From Pratylenchus scribneri (lineage: Eukaryota > Nematoda > Chromadorea > Rhabditida > Pratylenchidae), in assembly GCA_030063045.1 (NCBI GenBank), contig JAQSEB010000146.1:372001-436000 (forward strand): a stretch of DNA of 64,000 nt, written 5' to 3'. The number at the start of each line of letters is the position of its first letter. Position 1 is the first letter of the stretch. Positions 1-10,400 of this stretch are shown here, piece by piece. Made by a program: the position numbers and the translations under genes. The notes beneath the pieces were generated by a model, which did not search any database, was not told the DNA's origin, and was given only the letters and a program-made list of their open reading frames with translations.

Positions 1-1
1 T

Positions 2-3000
2 ATGGCCAAAGTGCTCGGTCTTGAATGGAATTTGAAAAATGATGAGATAAACTTGAAAATGAGCCAACTCCCAATCGAACCAGTTTTAACAAAACGAAAA
101 ATTTTGAAAAATGTGGCCAAAACTTTTGAACCCTTAGGGCTTTTAATTCCAGTTTCTCTGCCCCGGAAATTGTTGTTCCAAGATGCTTGGCGAGAAAAAT
201 ACGAATGGGATGACCCAATACAAGGGGATATTGTTCGAAAATGGGAGGAATTAGCAAAACAAAATGCTGAAATTAATTTTTGTATTAAAAGGCGAATTTT
301 TGAAAAAGTTAATGCCGATGAATTTGAATTGCATGTTTTCGTTGATGCATCGAAATTAGCATATTGTGCTGCTGCCTATTTGAAAAATGGCGATCAAATA
401 AATATAATATTTGCCAAAAATCGATTAAGTCCCGTCAAAAACAACGTCAGCATTCCTCGATTAGAATTAATGGCAGCTTTAGCGGGGAAAAGACTGACTG
501 AATATATTGAAAAAGAAATGAAAATTGAGTTCAAAAATATCGTAATTTGGGGTGATAGCAAATGTGTGCTTGCATGGATATTGAGCACAAAACTTGAAAA
601 AATGCCGAAATTTGTAAAAAATCGAATTGAAGAAATTAGAAAGAAGAATAATGTAACATGGCGATATGTGCCAACCGCCCAAAATCCAGCGGATTTAGGC
701 ACCCGTGGGTGCACCGCTTTTGAGCTCAAATCCAGTGAATTGTGGTGGAACGGGCCAAAATTTTTGAGAAATGGAGAATGGCCTGAAATGCCAGAATTTA
801 AATTAAAAGAAGAATTTAGTGAATCCATTAGTGATGATGAGGACAATATCCAACTGAATGCCCTGTTAAAAGGCGAAATTAATGTTGAAAAGTACAATTC
901 GTGGATTAAAGTTGTCAGCTATACCACATTTTATCTGAAATTTCTGAAAAGTATTTCGAAAAATATTAAATTGGAAAGCGACTTTATGAAGGATTTAAAA
1001 AAGGTGGATTCAATTGCCAATTTAAGGAAAATGGCACAAATTTATTTATTTATGCAAGCCCAAATCGAATATCCACCTGATGAAAAAACAATTAAAGAAA
1101 ATGTGTTGAAGAAAGGCAAATATGGCCTATGGGAATGTTGGGGCAGATTAGAAAATAATGATGAAAAGCCCCCCATTTTTATACCCAAAAAATCGAAAAT
1201 TGCGCGCATTTTATGTGAATTTTATCATGAAAGGAACGATCATTTCGGTTTGCGCATTTGTTTAACAAGTCTTCGTGAACATTTTTGGATCCCAAAAGGA
1301 CGCGCATTGATGTTAAATGTGGTTGAAAAATGCCTATATTGCGCAAGAAAAAGGTTAAAACCATACGCAATCCCTCCAATGGCGCCGCTCCCAAAAGAGC
1401 GTATCAATAAATCAAAAGTATTTGAACATTGCGGAATTGACTACTTCGGCCCCTATCTTTTGAGAAAGGATAATGGGGAAATTGGGAAAATCTATTGTGC
1501 GATTTTTGCGTGTGCTTCCACCAGAGCCATTCACTTGGAAGCAGTAATGGACCTTTCCGCCCAAAATTGTGTAATGTCATTGCGAAGATTTTTAGCGGAA
1601 TTTGGGAAGCCAAAAAGTATTTTGTCGGATAATGGAACGCAACTAAAATTGACGGCAAAAGTTGTGAAAGAAATTGAAAAATACGCCGAAAATGAATTAA
1701 TCGATTGGCGTTTCATTCCGGCATTGTCACCAAGATTTGGTGCTCATTATGAACGAATAATTGGAATAGTCAAGGCCGGAATGAAATCAGCCGCAGGGAA
1801 AAGGCTTTTAAATTTTGAAGAATTTCGAACGTTGATTTTGGAGGTTAAAAATATTGTAAATTCTCGTCCTCTCACTTATGTCCATGAAGCACCTGAAGAT
1901 GTGATTGAAATTTTAACCCCAATGAAAATTTTACAGCCAATGAGAAATGTGGAAAATTTTGATGTTGAATTTGAAAATTTTGAAATTTTTTATGAAAAAG
2001 AAAGGCCCGAAGAAAAATTAGCCAAAATGTGGAAAAAATCTAAGGATTGTGCGGAAGCATTTTGGAAAAAATTTGAAAAAGAATATTTGCAATTCCTTCG
2101 GGAAAGAGCCGATAAGCACAAAAATAATAAAGGGAAAAAAGGACCGCCAGAAATTGGTGAAATTGTGCTTTTACAGGATAATGCTTTGCCAAAAACTTTG
2201 TGGAAATTGGCAAAAGTAATCAAATTAATAAAAGGAAAAGATGGCATTATCCGGGTCGCAAAAATTGAATGCAAGGGAAAAGCATTCACCCGGAGTATCG
2301 ATCATTTATACCCGCTCGAATTAAAAACTGAAGCGGTCAAAAAACCCAAAAATAATGTTGAAAAAACGCAAAATCCGTGCCATAAAATGAAATTAAGAAA
2401 GAGAAAGGAAATTAATTATAAGGAAAATTCGGATTCTGAAATGGAAAATTTGGAATTCAATGCACTTATTGCTGAAAATTCCGATTCCGAATCGGATGAT
2501 CCACCCAACAATCCCGATAATGAAGAATGGCCATTTGCCGAATGGGATGTGGACTCCGATCAAAGGGAAAATCCACCGATACACGAATGCATCTATTGTG
2601 CTGGGATGCCAGCGGATGCAAATTATGAAGAAAGTGAAAATTGGTGGGAAAATGATTCCTCCGATTCAGAGGAGTTTTGGTGCATTTGCCCGTGTGGGCT
2701 TGGAAATGACAGCGACAGTGAACCAATCGAATGTCTCTGTAAAAATTCCAAAAAACCATGCATCTGCCAGCCCAATAAAGGAAAAAAGAAAAAGAGAAAT
2801 TGTCGGGCAGAATGTGACAACATTAAAAAGAATTTGGATAATGATGACGATGAGCCAGAAGCAATGGATATTGGGGTAGAAAATTTGGAAGAAATTATTC
2901 TCTGCCCATTAGTATTTGAGCGAAGCCGACCCCGCCAAAATGTGCCAGATGAATATTTGGAAGACGGCGTTTTTGATATAAATCGACCGCGTCAAAGTAT

Positions 3001-6000
3001 ACAAGCCGAGAAAAAAAGGCCTCGAAGAAAATGTATTTACTGTGACGGGTGGCACTTTGATTATGAATGCCAGAAATTCTCTTCGGCTAGCCAAAAAATA
3101 GAATTTTGTGTTAAAAAAGTCGCAGAAAGCGACGAAAAAATTAAAAATTTGAACGCATTATTGGAGAAAAATAATAAAGAAACAGTTGAATATAAATTAG
3201 CATTCATGGATGTGATTGAAAATTTAAAGAAAATGGAACTTAAAGTATCCAATTTGGAAGATGAAATCAGTGGGACTCGTAACTGTTTAGCCAGAATGCA
3301 ATCTGAACTGTTTTCCAGAGGCGAAGGCCTTCCTGATGGGACGGAGTATCCCCACTCAAAATGCAAAAAGAAAAATAAGAAAAAACAGAATGCCCCCAAG
3401 AAGGGCCTGAGCACAGTAACCGCTGTGGCAAGTGCGATTTTACTCATAATTTTGTTTTTGTTGTCCCCAATTGTGGCCTCTCCATGTTCCAAATCCATGA
3501 AAAGGGAATTGGTGACCAGCCAAAGTTGTATTTCTGAAGGATTTGCCATAATGAGAACCGAAATGGGAAATTTATGTTGGGAAAAAATCGATTGTGGGAG
3601 TAACCATTTGCGGGATAAAACACGCACATTTGAAAATGATTTATTTTGCGGGCCAAAATGTGAATGCCCAGATTGGGCTGATAATTGTTCATTTTATGAA
3701 GGCCACAGTGCCGCAAATTCCACCGAGAAAGATGAAAAAGTTCGAAAATTACTAAATAATATAGAAGCAGATTATTGTAAAAAAGGAGATAAATGTGGAG
3801 AAGAAAAAATTAGAGAATTGCTGCAAATAGAATTATATGATAAGTCCAAACACTTTGTGAAAGAATTGGTAATTGATGAAGTCGAATTGGTGGATAATGA
3901 ATATGAGTGCATTGGCAATGGTCCAATCACCGGATCTCCAAAATTCTGTGCACAGAATGCATGCGAAATGAATGGAACCAAATTTTGCTATTACGCAAAA
4001 AATGAAATTGCTTTTTTGGTGGCGGAAGAGGGCAAAGTGGCTATTAAAGCCTGGGGAAAAGTTAAAGCAAAAGTGCACGATTTCCCCGAAGAAATTGATC
4101 CTCGACAGTGCAAAAGCTGCAAAATTTCTTGCCATGGGGAGGGCTTGGCCTTGGAAACCAGCCAAGACATTGGAAGTGTGGAAATTTGCATTAAAAATGG
4201 TCGTTGCTCATTTTTCCCCCATCCCAAATCGGAAATTATTGCACTACCCAATGAAATTTTAATTGCTGATTATGAAGTAACCGCCAATTTTTGGAAAGAA
4301 GGGGAATTGATTAAAGAAAAAGGCATAAAATGCCCTGGCAAAGACATTTGCGAAATAATAAAATGTGAATTTTGTATTGAAATCTTGAAAAATCCCCAAT
4401 GCGCATCAAAAACAGCAATATTTATTTTTGGAATCGCATTTTATTCCTCTCTTTCCACCATTCTGATAATAATCCGTTTGACCATTTACGGGTCGAAAGG
4501 AGTTTTTCATATTTTCCGGATCAAATATCGTTTATTAAATTGGATTTACCGGAAATGCAAACGCCACAAAACAAAAGGGCGACAAAGCCGTGAAGAAAAC
4601 ATTGAATTTTTGCGCCCTCCTTCACCAAATGAGAGTTGGACGGCAGCAATTAGCCCATTAAAACCAAAGCCACAAAGTCCAATGAAATTATCTTTAGTAA
4701 TCATCCTGATTTTGAATTTATTTATTTTGCCTTCAAATCAATTGACTTCGATCACAGCAGATGACGAACATTGTTTGGTCAATAAAGAAAAGCAGAGAAT
4801 TTGTTTATTTGATAGAATATTGGAACTCGATTTTCCGGCCAACGAACAAACAATTGAAGTAATATTTGAGGACAAAGCCAATAGACAAGTTGGGGCACTC
4901 ACACTGGACATTCACGGAATGGAAAGCAATTGTGTGAAAACAACCAAATTTTTCACAAGGCCATTCATTGCCGGCTCAATGAGCGAGAAAAGATGTGATT
5001 TGGCCGGAAGTTGTGACATTGACAAGGATTCTTGCGGAAAAGTTAAGCCTGGTGACAAAATAAAAGAATTGAAGCCAGTGAATGATTTTCCCGGTTTGAC
5101 ATTTTGCTACACTGGCGGCAATAATTGGCCATTCACCGGATGCCTTTTTGCCTCATCAACTTGCATTTTTTATCGAAATTATGTAATGCCCGGTGGCGCG
5201 GAAATTCTTGAAATATTCGAATGTCCCAAATTTGAGGATAAATTAATAATTAATGCCACGATTACAAAAAATAATGGAAAAGGGGACTTTGAAACAAGCA
5301 GCCAGCTTTTGTCATTGGTACCCGAATTTACTGCCAATTGGAAGAATTTAAAAATCACTGTAAATGAAATTGTAAAGCCAACCATGCCGGTACTCTCCAA
5401 ATCGTTCCTCTCGGATGGAGAACGAATTGCCATTATTGATTATGAAACGGAGCACAATTTAAGAGCATTCACATGCCAAAGCGCAGCCCAAAAGTTTAAT
5501 AACTGCACAGTTAGTCGGGAAATTTGTTCTTGTGAAGCCGGCACGAACAAACCCAACTGCCTATGCATTGATGGAGTGAAAAGATTGGATATATTAAAAG
5601 GAGAAAGTGCTCTGCCATTTGAGCACAATGGAATTTTGTTGAAAGCTGAAGAAGGAAATGTGCTGGCCTCTCCTGATTTTTCCTCAGTTCGAATGCAACT
5701 TGAAATTCAAGGATTGGAATTGCGCACTGAAATTGAATTGAATAGCTGCCAAGTCAAAAATGCCACAATTTCCGGATGTTTTAATTGCCCAAGGGGCGCA
5801 AGTTTTTCATTGAATTGCCAAACGGATTTTGGAAAAAGTTTGGCGACAATTATTTGTCCAAGCATGAAAGTGAGCACGATTTGTACCCCCGAGGGGTTAA
5901 AAAAGACGCATTCCGTCCATTTGCCGACTGCCGAAATAAATGAAGAATGCGAAATTTTTTGCCCCAGCTCCAATGCCAAATTTTTGTTAAAAGGCAGTTT

Positions 6001-6286
6001 AGCTGCTCCAATGGTTGAAAAGGGCGATGAAAAATGGATTGTGCCGCAGACTGAATCGAAAGAGGATGAGCATTGGTGGAAGACAATTCAATTGAAGAAT
6101 TTTGGACTCCCAAAAATATTTTCACTTTTATTTGACCCCACACATTCGTTTATTTTTGTGTCCACCCTTATTTTTCTATTCATTTTGTTTTATTGCTGCA
6201 TGCCCTTAATAATTCGCCTAATTATTCGCCTAATCTACAAAACAATTATTCCGCGCGGGAGTGTCGGGATTTATCCCGATCTTTGA
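2..6286 (+). CDS. BEL/Pao LTR retrotransposon polyprotein with phlebovirus-like env (5' truncated by window)
   Basis: One open frame of about 2,094 codons; the true start lies outside the window. In order: end of reverse transcriptase (VLGLEWN) and the FEPLGLL connection; RNase H (FVDAS near residue 113, RLELMAA near 153, WGDSK near 183, NPADLGTR near 228); integrase zinc domain (H, H, C-x2-C, about 404-447); integrase core with D near 480, D in SDNGTQ near 543 and E in HYER near 583; a DUF5641-type integrase tail (717-772). An acidic Cys-rich linker follows, then a C-x2-C-x3-H-x4-C knuckle near 1012 and a coiled coil. The last ~960 residues look like a glycoprotein precursor: hydrophobic segments near 1137-1160, 1471-1493, 1563-1580 and 2049-2079 bound two Cys-rich ectodomains, the second resembling phlebovirus Gc. 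Env-bearing BEL elements are known in nematodes (Cer7, Tas). The frame has no stop or frameshift here, which suggests a young copy. Gag and most of RT cannot be seen. Confidence 0.93.
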   Translation: MAKVLGLEWNLKNDEINLKMSQLPIEPVLTKRKILKNVAKTFEPLGLLIPVSLPRKLLFQDAWREKYEWDDPIQGDIVRKWEELAKQNAEINFCIKRRIFEKVNADEFELHVFVDASKLAYCAAAYLKNGDQINIIFAKNRLSPVKNNVSIPRLELMAALAGKRLTEYIEKEMKIEFKNIVIWGDSKCVLAWILSTKLEKMPKFVKNRIEEIRKKNNVTWRYVPTAQNPADLGTRGCTAFELKSSELWWNGPKFLRNGEWPEMPEFKLKEEFSESISDDEDNIQLNALLKGEINVEKYNSWIKVVSYTTFYLKFLKSISKNIKLESDFMKDLKKVDSIANLRKMAQIYLFMQAQIEYPPDEKTIKENVLKKGKYGLWECWGRLENNDEKPPIFIPKKSKIARILCEFYHERNDHFGLRICLTSLREHFWIPKGRALMLNVVEKCLYCARKRLKPYAIPPMAPLPKERINKSKVFEHCGIDYFGPYLLRKDNGEIGKIYCAIFACASTRAIHLEAVMDLSAQNCVMSLRRFLAEFGKPKSILSDNGTQLKLTAKVVKEIEKYAENELIDWRFIPALSPRFGAHYERIIGIVKAGMKSAAGKRLLNFEEFRTLILEVKNIVNSRPLTYVHEAPEDVIEILTPMKILQPMRNVENFDVEFENFEIFYEKERPEEKLAKMWKKSKDCAEAFWKKFEKEYLQFLRERADKHKNNKGKKGPPEIGEIVLLQDNALPKTLWKLAKVIKLIKGKDGIIRVAKIECKGKAFTRSIDHLYPLELKTEAVKKPKNNVEKTQNPCHKMKLRKRKEINYKENSDSEMENLEFNALIAENSDSESDDPPNNPDNEEWPFAEWDVDSDQRENPPIHECIYCAGMPADANYEESENWWENDSSDSEEFWCICPCGLGNDSDSEPIECLCKNSKKPCICQPNKGKKKKRNCRAECDNIKKNLDNDDDEPEAMDIGVENLEEIILCPLVFERSRPRQNVPDEYLEDGVFDINRPRQSIQAEKKRPRRKCIYCDGWHFDYECQKFSSASQKIEFCVKKVAESDEKIKNLNALLEKNNKETVEYKLAFMDVIENLKKMELKVSNLEDEISGTRNCLARMQSELFSRGEGLPDGTEYPHSKCKKKNKKKQNAPKKGLSTVTAVASAILLIILFLLSPIVASPCSKSMKRELVTSQSCISEGFAIMRTEMGNLCWEKIDCGSNHLRDKTRTFENDLFCGPKCECPDWADNCSFYEGHSAANSTEKDEKVRKLLNNIEADYCKKGDKCGEEKIRELLQIELYDKSKHFVKELVIDEVELVDNEYECIGNGPITGSPKFCAQNACEMNGTKFCYYAKNEIAFLVAEEGKVAIKAWGKVKAKVHDFPEEIDPRQCKSCKISCHGEGLALETSQDIGSVEICIKNGRCSFFPHPKSEIIALPNEILIADYEVTANFWKEGELIKEKGIKCPGKDICEIIKCEFCIEILKNPQCASKTAIFIFGIAFYSSLSTILIIIRLTIYGSKGVFHIFRIKYRLLNWIYRKCKRHKTKGRQSREENIEFLRPPSPNESWTAAISPLKPKPQSPMKLSLVIILILNLFILPSNQLTSITADDEHCLVNKEKQRICLFDRILELDFPANEQTIEVIFEDKANRQVGALTLDIHGMESNCVKTTKFFTRPFIAGSMSEKRCDLAGSCDIDKDSCGKVKPGDKIKELKPVNDFPGLTFCYTGGNNWPFTGCLFASSTCIFYRNYVMPGGAEILEIFECPKFEDKLIINATITKNNGKGDFETSSQLLSLVPEFTANWKNLKITVNEIVKPTMPVLSKSFLSDGERIAIIDYETEHNLRAFTCQSAAQKFNNCTVSREICSCEAGTNKPNCLCIDGVKRLDILKGESALPFEHNGILLKAEEGNVLASPDFSSVRMQLEIQGLELRTEIELNSCQVKNATISGCFNCPRGASFSLNCQTDFGKSLATIICPSMKVSTICTPEGLKKTHSVHLPTAEINEECEIFCPSSNAKFLLKGSLAAPMVEKGDEKWIVPQTESKEDEHWWKTIQLKNFGLPKIFSLLFDPTHSFIFVSTLIFLFILFYCCMPLIIRLIIRLIYKTIIPRGSVGIYPDL

Positions 6287-6626
6287 ATTTTGTTTCCATT
6301 TTTGTTAACCAATTTTATTTGTTAATGTCAAAATTTTCTTGCCTCCCTTTTGCCATTTTCTATCCATGAATTGTTAGCCGAATCACCGTTTTTTGCCTAC
6401 GCCTTTGGGCAATTTTTCCTTCTATTCAAAAAGAGGCAAATAACGGCGATTGGGCTCACTTTTTCCACTCATTCAAAAAAGACCCATTGCTTTATTCATT
6501 CGTTCCGAACAAATTGAATTTATTCGTATAATTTGGAAATTGGAATAAAATTAAAGTAAAATATTCGTTTATTTCGTTCGTCTTGGGAAAAGTCACAGTA
6601 CGTCAAGTCAAATTCAAATTTTGACA
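6262..6626 (+). repeat. Candidate 3' LTR of the BEL/Pao element
   Basis: Directly after a short purine-rich stretch (about 6252-6261, GCGCGGGAG) the sequence starts TGTCGGGATTTATCCCGA, which holds an inverted repeat. It can be closed at TTGACA, giving TGTC...GACA inverted ends and a length of 365 bp. An AATAAA-type polyadenylation signal lies near 6543. The last ~8 codons and stop of the polyprotein fall inside the LTR. The 5' LTR and target-site duplication cannot be checked because the 5' end is outside the window, so the 3' boundary is an inference from the inverted ends. Confidence 0.6.
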
Positions 6627-6649
6627 TCATCCTTTTTTTCTCCAAATTT

Positions 6650-7115
6650 CCAATTCCATAATGATTTTAATTTGAAAAAAAAATGCTAAAAATGAGGGCT
6701 CCTCAATGTCGGCGATCAGTTGCCAGTTCTTCCATTGAGTATATTCGTCTAGCTCTTGGTCGATTAGGGAAGATGGCCCTAACTTCCAAGCCACAAATCG
6801 GGAACATCGACACCTCTCATGTTCCAATGGGGACGTCGGCCCATGTCCGCCGACACATATAGTGCCGCATGGTATCCGTCTAGGAACCCAAACCTAGAGG
6901 CCCACAGTCGCCTAAGCGCCCCCAAACTCCTTTTGGAGGAGGGCTAGCCCTCTGGAACTCGGCAGTTGTGTATTAACTCTATTGGTTCATGAGAGGCAAC
7001 GACATCACTTCAATGCGAACAAGGAAGCAGGGGGAAAAATACAATCCCCGGCCGGGAATCGAACCCGACTCACTTTCACCCAAGCACATTACCAATGCGC
7101 TAGGCGAATCACTGA
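6650..7115 (-). mobile_element. tRNA-derived SINE-like block
   Basis: A GC-rich island in AT-rich DNA, next to the retrotransposon. On the minus strand it begins with a tRNA-like head: an A-box-like segment (about 7090-7110, ending GGTAATG) and a clear B box, GGGTTCGATTCCCGG (about 7052-7066). The acceptor and anticodon stems do not pair well, so a functional tRNA is unlikely. About 350 bp of GC-rich body follows toward lower coordinates, with a small hairpin (CTCAATG...CATTGAG) and a run of T near 6670 at the end. Head plus body plus terminal hairpin is the layout of a tRNA-derived SINE. Both boundaries are approximate, and no second copy was seen in the window. Confidence 0.45.
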
Positions 7116-7465
7116 GTAATGAATTTAATTACTTCTATTTAAAGGATGAAAGGGCAATGGGGAGGGAATTGTGTTCGGCATTTCTGGGCCATAACTCTGG
7201 AAGAATTTAGCCAAATTAAATAATTTTTATATCAAATTAAAGGGCAGAGTCTAGGCTATTTAATCTATATATTTACATATTTTTAATAATCAATTTTATG
7301 CAATGAAAATGAAAATAATAATCACAGAAAAATAGGCACAAAATAACTAAAATTGACTCAAAAATAAATGTGAAGTGAGGGCAAAAAGGGTCATCAAAAT
7401 ATTTGTAATAAAAAATGGAATAAATAGAAATATTAATTAGTGAAGGAAGGGAATAATTAAATTTG

Positions 7466-10400
7466 TTATTTTCTTTTTTGTTGAAGAACATCGGCAATTG
7501 AATCCTCTGGGAATGTTTTGCAGTCGGGAAAGGCGCGAACATTTTCCATGTAGTAAGCAAAATCCTGACCGGCCATTCTAAATTAAAAAAATAATTAAAT
7601 AATGATGATTTTTAATTGGGGGAAATTATTTATTTAAATAAAATTTAATCCTTTTTAAAATTTAAAATTTTATTTTGTCAATTATTATTTGACAATTTTC
7701 CCCTAAAAGCATACCCATAAGTGAGTGAATCATGTGGCGAAATTGCCCGAGACTGACAATGTTGCTTGAAATATAGCCGAAAATTTGCATGGATTAACAG
7801 TAACATTTCCTGGAATTTTTAAAAATAAATTTGTTCTTATTTGGTTGGGCTGAAAAATGTTTACCGTAGTCAATTCCGGTGGCATTATGGCCGAATAGCT
7901 GCTGTAAAATTTACCAATTTGCATTACAATTTGTTGGAATGCCGGAGTTGGGACATTGCCTTCAAGTTTCCACTAAAAAAAATGATAAATATTAAATATA
8001 TTTATTGGAAATAATTAAAATAAAAATTTTTGATTTATTTTAAATGTGAACTATACCAGTAAAATAAAAATAATAAAACTTTTTTTTAAATTACAACCAA
8101 AATCCATTAATCTACCTCTTCCAATGCCCCAATGAGTTCTTTGTCCATCATTGCCAACAATTTTGCCCGAATTTCGGCCACATGATCATTCTAAAATTAA
8201 AATATTTTTAATTATTTAAAATTAATTATTTTTACATAATCCCGGGCTGTTGAATCAAAATGTCGGAGTAAATTTTGTCGATCTGCCGGCAATTGTTCCG
8301 CAAATAATTGCCGAATTGGTGGAATGAAATGGCCAATTAATTGAATGGAACGGGAGGCCAATGCTAAAACAAATTATTGTTAATTTTAAATTAATTTGGC
8401 CCACCCAAATGCCGGACACTGATTGTTTTGAGGCCAACGAGTTGGCGGGCACCGGCGCCCAAAATTAGTTGGCATGTTCGACTGTTGAACAATTTGAGAC
8501 ATTGGACGATGTCCATTGCAAGGGCCATCGATGAGGTGGGAAAAAGACGAAGTAAATCGGCGTATTGGCCAATTATATGGAGCAGAAGGCAGGCGGAACT
8601 GTGGAAAATAATTTAGAAATTAAATAAAAAAAATTTGTGTGATTTTTAAAAATTTTTTTAATTAATTTGAATAAAATTTCTACAAATTTTTATTTTAAAA
8701 TTTAATTATTATAAAATTAATTTAAATTTCAAATTATTCTAATAAAAATTAAATCTATTAATTAATTATAAATTTAAAATATTTAAAACACTTACCCAAC
8801 GACCATGAATGGTTCATTGTTGAGGATGAGCACATTCGAATTATTATTTTGTTGGCCATTTTCCTCCACCAAAATTGAATCATTTCCATTTTCTTCCTCA
8901 TCCGTAATAATTCCTTCCCGCGCGAATTTATCCACCAATTTTTGAACATTTGATGGAATTTTTGCCAATGGTTTCCACAATTCCGTGTCAATTGCCGAAC
9001 TAAAAAATGAAATGATAATGATAAATTAAAAAATTTCAAAAATTTTATAATTGGTAAAAGATTTGGGTATTTTTTTAGTGAATTTAAAAGATTTTAACTT
9101 TTAAATGCAATAAATTAGGAATTTCTCCATATTCCGAAATTGCTCACCTCAATTGTTCTCTGCGGGTTTCGGTGAATTTTGTGAGGAATTTGTTGGTTGT
9201 TTGTTGCATAATTGCCTGGGCCGGCGACCGTATTGGATTGCCCAATTCAGGGGAATCCATCATTCGCCGATTGTTGGCCACAAATTCGCCAATAATTTGG
9301 CAACTTTCATTGAATGCTCGCGGGGAGCACAGCGACAAAACAGTGTCCTAAAAATATTAAATTAATTATTCAATGAAAAATAATTAATTGATAAAAATAA
9401 TATTTAAATAATAATTTCTAATATTTATTATTTACCTTAAATCTGGCTTGCACCAATTTGGCCACCCTCTCTTCACAATTTTGAATGGCATGTACAATCA
9501 ATTGTGCGGCAGTGGCCTTCAATTGCCGGCAATCCAGGCAAGGCATCGAAAGAAGGGAGGCACCAATATTTGTGCCGCCGCCGCCGCCGGATTGGGCAGA
9601 TGGCGGCGGACTTTTTTGCTGGCCAAATTGGAATGCGGCACGTTCTGAAAATAATTAATGAATATTTTCCATTGTCCAATTATTTTAGAGCCAATATTTA
9701 AATTTTAAAAGCCTAAGGAATACATTTAAAGTATAAAAATGATGAACCAAAAATGAAAGACCAAGTTTATTGGACAGAAAGATAACGGATTTTTTCGAAT
9801 TTCTATTAAAATATTAATTTCTTTCTATTTAATTATCTAATCTAATCTGAATTAAAAAATATTATAAAATTTTGTTTAAATGCAAAATATTCATTTTTGG
9901 AATATTAAATTTGGTGTGAGAAAATTCAGATCCAACAAAAATTTGAACCCATTTTCATTCACCTTCAATTGTAGGCAAAATTTGTTCGGCCAATGGTTCA
10001 TCCTCTTCCTCATCCTCCTCTTCTTCATTTTCTTCATCCCTCTTTCTCGTCGTTGGCCATTCACATTCCGAGCGGGCATTCCTCCGTGAAATGGATTCAA
10101 CTTTTTCGGACAATGTATTGGTGATGCCTTTGATGATTGGTTCGGTGGCAGCCGAATGGATGGACAAAGGACGACGATGAATATTCGTTGCCGTTGGCAA
10201 TGAAATTGACCTAAAGTAATTGGAAAAAATTATTTTTATTGAATTTAAATGCTCAATATCAACATCTAATAAGAAATTGGGATTAAAAATATTTATTCCT
10301 ATTTTTTTAAAGAATTATTTTCAATTTTCTCCATCCTAAATTATAGCCGAACGACACTTTAATTTAAATTCACTATTACATATTTTTTATATTAATTATT

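Noticed and set aside
7050..7112. A functional tRNA gene on the minus strand
   Set aside because: The B box is good, but acceptor and anticodon stems do not pair; a tRNA-derived repeat is a better fit.
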